From the NCBI GenBank assembly GCA_028282805.1, contig JANQHD010000022.1:1-64000 (forward strand): a stretch of DNA of 64,000 bases, written 5' to 3'. This document shows positions 16,340 to 24,416 of the stretch, one piece after another; the first letter of the stretch is position 1, and each line of letters starts with the position of its first letter. The translations under genes and the position numbers were made by a program. The stretch comes from Phycisphaeraceae bacterium. Lineage in GTDB: Bacteria; Planctomycetota; Phycisphaerae; Phycisphaerales; Zrk34. The notes beneath the pieces were generated by a model, which was not told the origin of the DNA, did no database searches, and saw only the letters and a program-made list of their open reading frames with translations.

Positions 16340-17224
16340 TCACCCGCCCTTCACGTTCAACCCCTGCCGCGCCAGCCACCGTTCGCACGCCTTCGGCCAC
16401 TCGGCGTGCGGCTCACCCGGCTTGCCGAGCCCGAAGCCGTGCCCGCCGTGGGCGTACAGGTGAAGCTCGGCCGCCACCCCTTTCTGCCGCAGCGCCTGGT
16501 AGAACGCGACGCTGTTGGCCGGGGGCACCGCCTTGTCTTCCCCGGCGTGCATCAAAAACGTCGGCGGCGTCTGCTCGGTCACCTGCAACTCGTTCGACAG
16601 CCGCCGCGCCAGCTCCGGGTCGAAGCCCTTGCCGATCAGGTTCGCCCGCGACCCGCGGTGCGTGTACGGCGCAGTGAACGAGATCACCGGGTAGCACAGC
16701 ACCATGAAGTCCGGCCGACAGCTCACGCGGTCGATCGGGTCCGCCGCGTCCTTCTCGCCGGCGTCGAAGTGCGTGCCCGTGGTCGACGCCAGGTGCCCGC
16801 CCGCGCTGAAACCGAGCACGCCCACGCGGTCGGGTTTGAGCCGCCACCGCTCGGCGTTGGCGCGCACCGTGCGGATCGCGCGCTGCGCATCGTGCATCGG
16901 CGCCGGGTGGCGGTAGCCGTGCCGGCCGAGCCTGTACTTCAGCACGAACGCCGTCACCCCCACGCCGTTGAGCCACTCGGCGACCCGCCTGCCCTCGTGG
17001 TCCATCGCCAGGTTCTGGTACCCCCCGCCCGGGAAGATGATCACCGCCGTGCCCGTGCGCAGCGCGTCGGGCGGCGCGTACATCGTGATCGTCGGCCGGT
17101 CGTGGTCCTCGTCGGCCTTCGCCCCCGGCGCGCCGTCCGGCCAGAGCGGCATCACCACCGGCTCGGCGACGCACACGCCCGTCAGAACCAGCACCAAACC
17201 CAGCGCGATCGTCGGTCGCCACAT
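16340..17224 (-). CDS. Secreted esterase, alpha/beta hydrolase fold
   Basis: A 294-residue carboxylesterase or acetylxylan-esterase-like protein with a signal peptide (MWRPTIALGLVLVLTGVCVA). IIFPGGGYQNLA is the oxyanion loop. GFSAGGHLAS (near residue 145) holds the nucleophile Ser, and the HGGHGFGLG region near the C terminus holds the catalytic His. ATG at 17224 is supported by GAGGTGG 6 bases upstream. Domain organisation resembles BD-FAE type deacetylases, which remove acyl groups from polysaccharides (family knowledge). It lies about 110 bases after an enolase-superfamily gene on the same strand, consistent with a carbohydrate cluster. Confidence 0.88.
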   Translation of the reverse strand: MWRPTIALGLVLVLTGVCVAEPVVMPLWPDGAPGAKADEDHDRPTITMYAPPDALRTGTAVIIFPGGGYQNLAMDHEGRRVAEWLNGVGVTAFVLKYRLGRHGYRHPAPMHDAQRAIRTVRANAERWRLKPDRVGVLGFSAGGHLASTTGTHFDAGEKDAADPIDRVSCRPDFMVLCYPVISFTAPYTHRGSRANLIGKGFDPELARRLSNELQVTEQTPPTFLMHAGEDKAVPPANSVAFYQALRQKGVAAELHLYAHGGHGFGLGKPGEPHAEWPKACERWLARQGLNVKGG

Positions 17225-17333
17225 CGTTCCACCTCGTTGGTTGAGCCTACCGGCCGGTGATTTGAACAAAACACGGCCACTGCAAATGACGCCGCCCAAC
17301 ACACCACCCGGCTCACCCGATGCCGCCGACCCG

Positions 17334-18554
17334 TCACGACCCGATCAGCTTCATGCCGAAGCCCGGCGCGCTCGACGGCGCCAGCCGGCCTTGCTTGTCG
17401 AGGTGGTAGTCGCCCCAGTCGATCCGGTCGCATTCACACGTCACCCCCTCGATCGTCAGCGTGTTGCCCAGCGCCGCGGCGAGGTGGGCGACGTAATACG
17501 TCTTAAGCTGCGAGCCCCACGCGTGCGGCGAGGCGAGCACGCCCCGGCGTTGCAGCTCGGGCATCAGCTTGCGCCAGGCCGTGAACCCGTGGCCGACGAT
17601 GTCGGTCAGGTACACATCCAGCAGCTCCTCGTCGATCAACCGCGACAGCAGCTTGTGGTCGGGGCGGTCTTCGCCATCTGCGAGATAGGTCTTCAGCTTC
17701 TGCTCGTTCAGCGCATCGCGCAGCACGCGGTAGTCGGCTTCGCTCTCGCGGAACGGCTCTTCGATCCAATGCAGCTTCACGTCACCGACACCGTCGATGA
17801 AGCGCACGATCTGCTTGGCGGTGAAGCCGTCGTTGCCATCGACGAGCAGCGCCACGTCGGGGTACGCCCGGGCGATCTGCTTGACGACCTCGATGTCACG
17901 GCGCAACCCCGCTTCCTTGGGCATCCATTTGTTGCCCCGGCCGATCTTGATCTTGAACTGGCGGTAGCCAAGCTCGTAATCCTGCTGACAGTTGGCCAGC
18001 ACCCGCTCGATGCCCGCGGGGTTGTCTTCGGGTTCGAGGTCGTCAAAGTAGATCATGCCGCTGTAGCACGGCGTGGGCGTCGGCGCCTTGCCACCGATCA
18101 GCTCGTAAACGGGTTTGCTCTCGATCACGCCCGCCAGGTCGTACAGCGCCAACTCGATCAGGCGCGGCGCGCCCGGCAGCAAGCCCCGCTCCGGCGTGAA
18201 CAGCTCGGTGACCTTCTTGCCCTTGATCTGCTCAACGAGCCGCCGGCGGGCGGCGTGGTCCTTGATCCAGCCGCACTCCACCGCCCACCCGGTTGCGCCC
18301 CGGTCGGTGATCAACGTCACGACGTACACGTTCGGCCCACGGCCGTGCACCCCGCGCCGAGCGTTCTTGCCGACGTGGCGCGGCCAGCGCAGCTGTGCGC
18401 GACCAAACGTCGCGCCCGCTATGCGGTGGTCGGCCAACGCGCCGCCGGCCTTCGGCTTTGCATGCCCCGCGCGACCCAACACCGCCGACGCCCCGAACGC
18501 CGCGCCCGCCGCCATGAAGCCGCGTCGCGTCAAACCGATCCGCCGTCGTCTCAT
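17334..18554 (-). CDS. Tat-exported enolase-superfamily (mandelate racemase/MLE) protein
   Basis: About 406 residues. LTRRGFMAAGAAFGASA is a Tat-type signal. The barrel has FKIKIGRG (KxK acid/base), metal ligands in LLVDGND, HWIEEPF and YLADGEDR, and SPHAWGSQLK near the end. It belongs to the mandelate racemase/muconate lactonising branch, whose members dehydrate or epimerise acid sugars (family knowledge). The exact reaction is not readable. Its ATG overlaps the stop of the Gfo/Idh/MocA gene as ATGA (18551-18554), so the two are translationally coupled. Export of an enolase-family enzyme fits the exported sugar oxidoreductase beside it. Confidence 0.88.
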   Translation of the reverse strand: MRRRRIGLTRRGFMAAGAAFGASAVLGRAGHAKPKAGGALADHRIAGATFGRAQLRWPRHVGKNARRGVHGRGPNVYVVTLITDRGATGWAVECGWIKDHAARRRLVEQIKGKKVTELFTPERGLLPGAPRLIELALYDLAGVIESKPVYELIGGKAPTPTPCYSGMIYFDDLEPEDNPAGIERVLANCQQDYELGYRQFKIKIGRGNKWMPKEAGLRRDIEVVKQIARAYPDVALLVDGNDGFTAKQIVRFIDGVGDVKLHWIEEPFRESEADYRVLRDALNEQKLKTYLADGEDRPDHKLLSRLIDEELLDVYLTDIVGHGFTAWRKLMPELQRRGVLASPHAWGSQLKTYYVAHLAAALGNTLTIEGVTCECDRIDWGDYHLDKQGRLAPSSAPGFGMKLIGS

Positions 18555-19870
18555 ACCTTCGGCTCCCAGCCCTTCTCGTACGCCCGCCCCCACATGGCTT
18601 GCGCCTTCGCGTTGCCGACGACGCGCCCGTTGACCGGGTCGGTCTCGACCGCGCCGCCGCACTCCTGCGCAACGTTTCCGAGGTGACAGAGCAGCACGGA
18701 CTTGTGCCCCTCGTCGATCGGGCTGTTGGGTTTCGCGTCGCCGCGCACCGATTCGAGGAAGTTGATGACGTGGTTCTTGGTCAGGTCCTTGGTCGGCGCC
18801 TTGACGTCCGTCGAACCCCCGGCCTGCGCCGCGCCGACGCGCTCGACCGCCTTGCCCTTGTGGTCCATGACCACGTATTGCCCGGGGTCGATCTTCACGA
18901 TGCCGTTTTCGCCGAAGATCATCGCGCCGCGGTCGGAGCCGTACTGCGCCATCGCGTCGACGCTGTGACCCTCCCACACGATCGACTTTTTATCGGGGAA
19001 CGTCATGCCCACGGTTTGGATGTCGTAGAACTCCCAGTCGTCGTCGAACTTGTGGCGCAGCGCCGTCGACGTGACGCGCGTCGGGTAGTCGACGCCCAGC
19101 GCCCACCGGCACACGTCGATCTCGTGCGTGCCGTTGTTGCACGTCTCGCCCGTGCCCCAGTTCCAGAACCAGTGCCAGTTGTAGTGAATGACGTTGTCCT
19201 TGTACGACACGCGCGGCGCGGGCCCCTGCCACAGCTCGTAGTCGAGGTGCCTGGGCACAGGTACCACCTTCCCCCGCCCGATCGACCCGCGGTTGCGGCA
19301 GTACCACGCCTTGCCGTGGTACGCGCGCCCGATCACGCCCTCTTTCAACGCCGCCACCGCCTCGGCAATCACCACGCTGCTGCGGCGCTGGTTGCCCATC
19401 TGAATGACCTGCTTGGGGTACTTGGCCTGCGACGCGATGAGCATCTCGCCCTCGGCGCAGTTGTGGCCGCAGGGTTTTTCGACGTACACGCTCTTGCCCG
19501 CCGCCATCGCCATGAGCGTCGCCGGCGCGTGCCAGTGGTCGGGCGTGGCGATCATCACGGCGTCGACCGACTGATCGTCGAGCGCCTCACGGAAGTCGCG
19601 CACCACCTTCGGGTCGCCGCCGTGCTTAACCACGGCCTTGACCCCCTTGGCCGCGGCCTTGTCGTCGACGTCGCAGATGTACGTCACCTCGCAATTCGGG
19701 CTGCTCGCAAAAGCGCCGGCCAACGCCGCGCCGCGGCTGTTGACGCCCACCGCGGCGATGCGCAGCTTGTCGCTGGCGCCCAACACACCCAGCGCCGGGC
19801 TCGCGTGGCTCATCAAACCCACGCCCACGCCCGCGGCCCCGGTGGTCTTTAAAAACTGTCGGCGGTCCAT
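18551..19870 (-). CDS. Tat-exported Gfo/Idh/MocA oxidoreductase
   Basis: A 439-residue protein. MDRRQFLKTTGAAGVG is the Tat signal. IAAVGVNSRG is the Rossmann loop, VYVEKPCGHNCAEGE holds the EKP motif, and WHWFWNWGTGETCNNGTHEID is the substrate-domain signature of the common planctomycete group. GGAGG lies 7 bases before the ATG. It couples to the enolase-superfamily gene by an ATGA overlap and follows the double DUF1080 gene by 25 bases. Oxidation of a sugar in the periplasm is inferred. Confidence 0.93.
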   Translation of the reverse strand: MDRRQFLKTTGAAGVGVGLMSHASPALGVLGASDKLRIAAVGVNSRGAALAGAFASSPNCEVTYICDVDDKAAAKGVKAVVKHGGDPKVVRDFREALDDQSVDAVMIATPDHWHAPATLMAMAAGKSVYVEKPCGHNCAEGEMLIASQAKYPKQVIQMGNQRRSSVVIAEAVAALKEGVIGRAYHGKAWYCRNRGSIGRGKVVPVPRHLDYELWQGPAPRVSYKDNVIHYNWHWFWNWGTGETCNNGTHEIDVCRWALGVDYPTRVTSTALRHKFDDDWEFYDIQTVGMTFPDKKSIVWEGHSVDAMAQYGSDRGAMIFGENGIVKIDPGQYVVMDHKGKAVERVGAAQAGGSTDVKAPTKDLTKNHVINFLESVRGDAKPNSPIDEGHKSVLLCHLGNVAQECGGAVETDPVNGRVVGNAKAQAMWGRAYEKGWEPKV

Positions 19871-19895
19871 GGCCTGCCTCCATTCGTTGTTCGCG

Positions 19896-21287
19896 CTATT
19901 CCAGTTCCCGCAACTTCACGCTACGGAAACGCACCTCGTCGCCGTGGTCCTGCAAAAGGATGTGCCCCGCCTTGGCCATGCCGAAGCCTTCCCAGCCCTT
20001 GTACTTGCTGATCGACACGAGGTGGTTGTACTCGTCGCTGCCGCGCACGTACTCGAGCACGAGGAACCCGTTGAGGTAGTGCTGCACCGTGTTGTCCGGC
20101 CAAACCACCAGCCGCGCCCGGTTCCACGCGCCGACCTTTCGGGGCACGTTGCGGCCGTGCACCTTGCGGGCCGAGGTCTTCAGGTCGTACAGCGACGCCA
20201 TCGTGCGGTTGCCGTCGCGGCCCTTCTTCGCGTCCGGGTGCTTGTGGTCGTCGAGGATCTGGTACTCCAAACCGATCGCCGACCGGCGCTCGCCTTCCTT
20301 GAGGTACCCCTCGGTGACGAAGTACTTGATGCCGGAGTTGGCGCCGGGGGTGATCTTGAACTCGAGCGACAGGTCGAACGCGCCGTACTCGTCGAGGGTG
20401 ACGATGTCGCCGCCGTGCTTGGATTCGCCGCCGCCCGAGGCGTGCACGACCAGCTCGCCGTCCTCGACCGACCAGCCCTTTTCGGGGAACCTGTCCTTGT
20501 GCGCGCCGCGCCAGCCGTCGGTGGTCTCGCCATCAAACAACAGCTTGACACCCTGCGCCTTTTCCGCGTCGGACAGGCCGTTGACCGTGGTGTTGACGAT
20601 GTAGGTGTCGTCGGGCGGCGAGAGCGGAAGGCCCTGCCCCTTGACCTTGATCCAGATGTTGCGCCAGCGCACCTGCTTGCCGGCGATCGGCGAGTCCTTG
20701 CCGATCGAGTGCACCTGGAAGGCGATGAAGCCCTTGGATGTTTCGTCGTCGATCAGGTGCGCGACGGGCTTGCCGTTGAGGAAGGTGCGGATGGAGTTGC
20801 CGACGCACTCGATGCGCGCGGTGTTCCAGTCGTTTTGCTTGAGCAGCTTGCGCGCCTCGGGGTTGAGGTCGACGGGGTACAACCACCCGCGCCGCGCCTC
20901 GTCGTACACCCCGCCGGTCCACGCGCGGCCGGAGGTGTCGATCTCGTACTGGTAGCCGTGCACCCGGCCGTTGCGGTAGTCGGGCTCGCTCAGCGACCGG
21001 AACTGCACGCCGGAGTTCACGCCCTCGTCGGCCTTGAACTCGAAGCGGAGGACGAAGTCGCCGTACACCATCTCGGTGGCGAGGAACGAGTTGGGCGTGC
21101 CGGTGGCGTAGGTGCCGACGATCGCGCCGTCCTCGACGTGAAACTTGGCCTTGCCGTTGAGCTGCTTGAAGTTGGTCAGGTCCTTGCCGTTGAACGGGCT
21201 CATCCACCAGCCGTCGGCCGAGGCCGACCGGCAGCCGACCGCGATGCACATCACGAAGGGAAACAATAGACGGTTCGCGTGAAACAC
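19896..21287 (-). CDS. Two-domain DUF1080 lipoprotein
   Basis: A 463-residue protein with two DUF1080 domains. Domain 1 starts near SPFNGKDLTNFKQL and domain 2 near LLFDGETTDGWRG. Each has a family SGV/SGI motif (NSGVQFRSL; NSGIKYFV) and ends in a (G)VRFR or VRWRNIW strand; the C terminus is QDHGDEVRFRSVKLRELE. I chose GTG at 21287 because GAGGAGG lies exactly 6 bases upstream. The signal then ends in IAVGC, a lipobox. DUF1080 enzymes cleave 3-keto-glycosides (family knowledge). As first gene of the cluster with Gfo/Idh/MocA and enolase proteins, it likely supplies the hydrolytic step. Confidence 0.9.
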   Translation of the reverse strand: MFHANRLLFPFVMCIAVGCRSASADGWWMSPFNGKDLTNFKQLNGKAKFHVEDGAIVGTYATGTPNSFLATEMVYGDFVLRFEFKADEGVNSGVQFRSLSEPDYRNGRVHGYQYEIDTSGRAWTGGVYDEARRGWLYPVDLNPEARKLLKQNDWNTARIECVGNSIRTFLNGKPVAHLIDDETSKGFIAFQVHSIGKDSPIAGKQVRWRNIWIKVKGQGLPLSPPDDTYIVNTTVNGLSDAEKAQGVKLLFDGETTDGWRGAHKDRFPEKGWSVEDGELVVHASGGGESKHGGDIVTLDEYGAFDLSLEFKITPGANSGIKYFVTEGYLKEGERRSAIGLEYQILDDHKHPDAKKGRDGNRTMASLYDLKTSARKVHGRNVPRKVGAWNRARLVVWPDNTVQHYLNGFLVLEYVRGSDEYNHLVSISKYKGWEGFGMAKAGHILLQDHGDEVRFRSVKLRELE

Positions 21288-21436
21288 GGGCGGCCTCCTC
21301 GGCTCGGGTGTCGCATTGGTTTCGAAAAAAGACGTGGTTCGCACTGGTGGTCTGTCAGCAGAACACAGGTCGCCGACGAGGGCAAGCCGGTTCACATGCG
21401 AAGCGCCGCGTGTGCAAACGCGTGCAAGCGATCACG

Positions 21437-21462
21437 AAAAAACCGCAGCCGATCGGCTGCGG
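21437..21462 (-). terminator. Intrinsic terminator after tRNA-Glu(CUC)
   Basis: On the minus strand CCGCAGCCGATCGGCTGCGG forms a perfect stem-loop followed by TTTTTT. It starts 7 bases beyond the tRNA. Confidence 0.85.
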
Positions 21463-21469
21463 TGGGAAG

Positions 21470-21542
21470 TACCCCCTAGGGGAGTCGAACCCCTGTTCTC
21501 GGACTGAGAATCCGATGTCCTAGGCCACTAGACGAAGGGGGC
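21470..21542 (-). tRNA. tRNA-Glu (anticodon CUC)
   Basis: 73 bases on the minus strand. Acceptor GCCCCCT pairs with AGGGGGT, discriminator A. Anticodon arm TCGGA-TTCTCAG-TCCGA gives anticodon CUC, and the T arm is AGGGG-TTCGACT-CCCCT. CCA is not encoded. It reads GAG codons. A second Glu tRNA with UUC lies at 37541-37615. Confidence 0.96.
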
Positions 21543-21553
21543 GGGGTGTTGTC

Positions 21554-21588
21554 TAAGCTCGAAATTCGAAACTCGAATGACGAAAACG
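21554..21588. repeat. Heptamer array upstream of tRNA-Glu(CUC)
   Basis: Five in-phase 7-base units: TAAGCTC, GAAATTC, GAAACTC, GAATGAC, GAAAACG. They occupy the promoter side of the tRNA gene. Confidence 0.65.
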
Positions 21589-21627
21589 CTATTGTAGGCG
21601 GGGTGAAATGGGTGTCAAACGTCGGCG

Positions 21628-22881
21628 TCAGGCGATGAGCACGCTGCCGCCGGGCATCGGGTTGCGGGCGTTCAGTTCGTCGAGCTCGGTTTGGATGACG
21701 CGCTCGACCTCGGCGGTCAGCGCGGACATGACCTTGCTGGACCGGCCCTCGAAGCGGTCGACGAACGCCTGCACGTCGATCGGCGCGGCGAACTTCACGA
21801 AGACCTTGCGCTCGGCGAGCGGCGGTTGCTCGGTGGTGGTGATGTCTTCGGCGAGCTTCTCGACCGTCTCGGCGAAGCGGTCGAGCGTGGGGCGCTCGGC
21901 GACGTAGCCGGGCTCGTACGAGAGGATGCGGAACGCGAGCATCGCGTCGTCGGCCCAGGTGACGGCGGCGGCGTGGTCGGCGTAGCGCGACTCGTCGAGG
22001 CGGACCTGGTGGATCACCCGCCGGCAGCGGCGCACGCGGTCGAACGGGTCGTCTTTGGGGCGGGGCTCGATCTCGAGCTTGTGTTCGAGCTGCGCCAGCA
22101 CGGACTCGCCGGCCCGGCGGACGAGCTGGACGAGGTCGTCGGTGTGCGGGAAGTCGATGCCGCGGTGCTTGAGGTTGCGGTGCAGCGCGGCGACGCCGAC
22201 GGCGCGGAGCATGTCGAGCGGCGAGGCGCCGGTGCGCCAGGGCACGTCAACGGCGGCGGCGAGTTCGCGCAGGCGCGCGACGGCCAGGTCGGACACGTCG
22301 TGGGCGAAGGTGTACTTCATCGCCACGGGCGCGACGCACAGCCGTCGGCCGCGCTCGGCGAGCGTTTTGACGGCGCGGGTGGCGAGCAGCGCGGCGCCCT
22401 CGTGCAGGGGGGTGAGGCGGTCGTTGCGCAGGTAGACGTTGCCCTCAGGGAACAAGGTCAGGGCGAAGCGGGTGTCGGTGAGCGTGGCGGCGGCCTGCTT
22501 CATGGCGCTGGGATCGGAGCCCTCGCGGTCGACGGAGAAGGTGCCGAGTTTTTGCATGACCCAGGCGTTGAACTTCGAGCGCAGGAACACGTCGTAGGCG
22601 GCCATGGTGAACGTCGTCGCCCCCACCCGCCGCAGGGCCTCGAAGTACACGTAGGGGTCGATGTGCGTCGGGTGGTTGGGCGTGAAGAGCAGCTGGCTGC
22701 GTTCGCGGACGGCCCGGGTGAGGGCGGGGTCGACGTCGACGTCGATCGCGCGGACCTTGCCGTAGACCGGCAGGAAGCGTTTGCGGTTGTAGACCGACAG
22801 CAGCGCGGCGATCGGCCCCACGCGTTTGGGCGGGAAGTAGCGGTACGGCATGTCCGAGAAGTCGAGCATCGACAACCCCAT
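21628..22881 (-). CDS. PlsC-like glycerolipid acyltransferase
   Basis: A 417-residue protein. The acyltransferase HX4D motif is NHPTHIDPY near residue 89. The substrate-binding block is LFPEGNVY near 144, and VAPVAMKY follows as a block IV-like strand. It is longer than a typical PlsC (about 250), with an extra C-terminal helical region of about 180 residues rich in Arg/Asp. It probably acylates lysophosphatidate or a related lipid at the inner membrane (family inference). No clear SD precedes 22881, and a start 15 bases later (MLDFSDM) is possible. It stands alone between a tRNA gene and the divergent DUF481 gene. Confidence 0.8.
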   Translation of the reverse strand: MGLSMLDFSDMPYRYFPPKRVGPIAALLSVYNRKRFLPVYGKVRAIDVDVDPALTRAVRERSQLLFTPNHPTHIDPYVYFEALRRVGATTFTMAAYDVFLRSKFNAWVMQKLGTFSVDREGSDPSAMKQAAATLTDTRFALTLFPEGNVYLRNDRLTPLHEGAALLATRAVKTLAERGRRLCVAPVAMKYTFAHDVSDLAVARLRELAAAVDVPWRTGASPLDMLRAVGVAALHRNLKHRGIDFPHTDDLVQLVRRAGESVLAQLEHKLEIEPRPKDDPFDRVRRCRRVIHQVRLDESRYADHAAAVTWADDAMLAFRILSYEPGYVAERPTLDRFAETVEKLAEDITTTEQPPLAERKVFVKFAAPIDVQAFVDRFEGRSSKVMSALTAEVERVIQTELDELNARNPMPGGSVLIA

Positions 22882-23013
22882 CGAGGTGACGGCTTATCTT
22901 GTTCGCTGCGGGCGGCTGTGGCAAACGGCTAAACGTTGACGTGCGTTTTAGCCGATCTATGATCACGCCCCCCGCGAGCAAGAGACGGCTCCCATAACCA
23001 CCGAGGTCAAGAC

Positions 23014-23937
23014 GTGATGCGACGCAAGCATGTGATGATGGTTCTGTGTGTGATGCTGCTGGCCGGCGCGGCGCAAGCCGACCGGGTGACGCTGACGACC
23101 GGGGAGGTGCTCAAGGGCAAGATCACGGCGCAGGGCGAGGCGGGCGTGACGCTGGAGCACCCGGTGCTGGGGGTGATCACGGTGCCGCGCGACGGGCTCA
23201 AGGACGCGGCGACCGACGCGCAGATCGCCGAGGCCGAGCGGGTCGAGGCCGAGCGGGTCGCCGCGGAGAACGCGCGGTTGCTCGGCGGGTGGGACAGCCA
23301 GTTCGACGTGGGGCTCAACGCCACGGACGGCAACAGCGAGGCCGCGACGCTGTACCTGGCGTTTGTGAGCAAGAAGGAAACGCCCACCGAGCGCTGGGAG
23401 CTCGACTCGGCCTACCGCTACGCGCAGAAGAACGGCGAGTCGACCGCCAACCGGTTCACCGTCGGGCTGGTCAAGGACTGGAAGATCACCGACAGCCTGT
23501 GGTTCTACTTCGCGGACCTGCGGTACGACTGGGACCAGTTTCAGGACTGGGACGCACGGCTGGCGGGCCACGCGGGCGTGGGCTACGACCTGGTCAAGAC
23601 CGACAGCCTCGACGTCGAGCTGCGGGGCGGCTTCGGCGGGTTGCGCGAGTTCGGCTCGAGCGACGACTCGATCAAGCCCGAGGCGCTGGCGGGCGTCGAA
23701 GCCGAGTGGCGGATCAGCGAGAACCAGTCGCTCGAGGCCAAGTCGACGTATTACCCCGACCTCGACGAGACGGGCGAGTTCCGCACGCTCTCGCACGTGG
23801 ACTGGAAGCTGAAGCTCAACCGCTTCGAGAAGACCTCGATCAAGGTCGGCTTGAAGCACGAGCACCAGTCGGAGGTGGACCCGGGCAGCGAGAAGAACGA
23901 CTGGTGGTATTACGCGGCGCTGTCGATCGGTTTCTAG
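23014..23937 (+). CDS. DUF481 family outer-membrane protein
   Basis: A 307-residue exported protein. The signal peptide ends near AGAAQA. A small N-terminal beta region (DRVTLTTGEVLKGKI, an SH3-like element) precedes a short Ala/Glu helix (residues 70-92). The DUF481 (YdiY-type) beta-barrel then runs to the end and finishes WWYYAALSIGF, a typical outer-membrane terminal strand with aromatic C-terminal Phe. Function in the family is poorly known. GTG at 23014 and ATG at 23017 are both possible; GAGGT lies 7 bases before the GTG. An AT-rich palindrome begins 15 bases after the stop. Confidence 0.88.
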   Translation: MMRRKHVMMVLCVMLLAGAAQADRVTLTTGEVLKGKITAQGEAGVTLEHPVLGVITVPRDGLKDAATDAQIAEAERVEAERVAAENARLLGGWDSQFDVGLNATDGNSEAATLYLAFVSKKETPTERWELDSAYRYAQKNGESTANRFTVGLVKDWKITDSLWFYFADLRYDWDQFQDWDARLAGHAGVGYDLVKTDSLDVELRGGFGGLREFGSSDDSIKPEALAGVEAEWRISENQSLEAKSTYYPDLDETGEFRTLSHVDWKLKLNRFEKTSIKVGLKHEHQSEVDPGSEKNDWWYYAALSIGF

Positions 23938-23952
23938 GGCCTATCTCGAATT

Positions 23953-23975
23953 ATAGTTTATAGACTATAAACGAT
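23953..23975. repeat. AT-rich palindrome family, copy C
   Basis: Arms ATAGTTTATAG and CTATAAACGAT around a central A. One mismatch, at the outer A/G position, gives the copy a direction. Confidence 0.82.
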
Positions 23976-24023
23976 AAGATGGCCCGGGCGTGCGGGTCGG
24001 GTATTTGTTGTGCAAGACGCGCT

Positions 24024-24049
24024 AGCCGGCACCATACCTGGTGCCGGCT
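24024..24049. repeat. REP-like element, single hairpin copy
   Basis: AGCCGGCACCA-TACC-TGGTGCCGGCT. Only the first of the two hairpins seen at 7572-7625 is present. Confidence 0.82.
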
Positions 24050-24064
24050 GTCCCGCGAGTGTTT

Positions 24065-24087
24065 ATAGTTTTTAGACTAAAAACGAT
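24065..24087. repeat. AT-rich palindrome family, copy D
   Basis: Arms ATAGTTTTTAG and CTAAAAACGAT around a central A. Same orientation as copy C. Confidence 0.82.
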
Positions 24088-24304
24088 CAATGATCCGGGC
24101 GCTTTGCCTTTCTATTTCGTATTCGTATCCAAGTGGCCGCAAATCGCTGGTGCACCGGATCGTGCCGAAGCCAAAAATGAAACCACGCAACATCGTGTCG
24201 CAAGATGCTCCAGGTCAAGCCGACCGTCAATACCCGTGCGACCGTTACAAACCTCACCACCGTCAGAACGTGTCATTCACCGCGTATTGACCGGCCGTTT
24301 CGAG

Positions 24305-24390
24305 AAAAGCGCTGGCCGCGCGCGGTCGGTGTGATACGTTGCGGTTGACGGAACACGGGGCCGGTGTGCGTGAGCGGCGGCCCCATGGGA
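24305..24390 (+). promoter_or_regulatory. Promoter and leader hairpin of first paralogue
   Basis: CTGGCCGCGCGCG and GGTGTG are shared with the leader of the second paralogue, with a weak -10-like TGATACGTT between. A hairpin GGGGCCG (24357-24363) / CGGCCCC (24378-24384) follows, then TGGGAG and TTCCGA. The second gene has the same order of elements and a compensated base-pair change in the stem. Confidence 0.5.
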
Positions 24391-24416
24391 GAGTTCCGAA
24401 AATGAGGTAGAGAGAG

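Larger units (their letters stand above)
23938..24304. other. Repeat-bearing intergenic region
   Basis: No credible gene. It contains two AT-rich palindromes, one REP-like hairpin and a CCGTTACAAACC motif at 24242-24253. A 98-codon open frame here lacks an SD and a credible composition. Confidence 0.6.

Noticed and set aside
24041-24334. 97-codon ORF upstream of the first PEP-CTERM paralogue
   Set aside because: It includes a repeat palindrome and the promoter region, and its translation has no coherent domain.
24305-24350. Sigma-54 promoter for the PEP-CTERM genes
   Set aside because: PEP-CTERM genes in other phyla often use sigma-54, but no TGGCAC-N5-TTGC match is present here.
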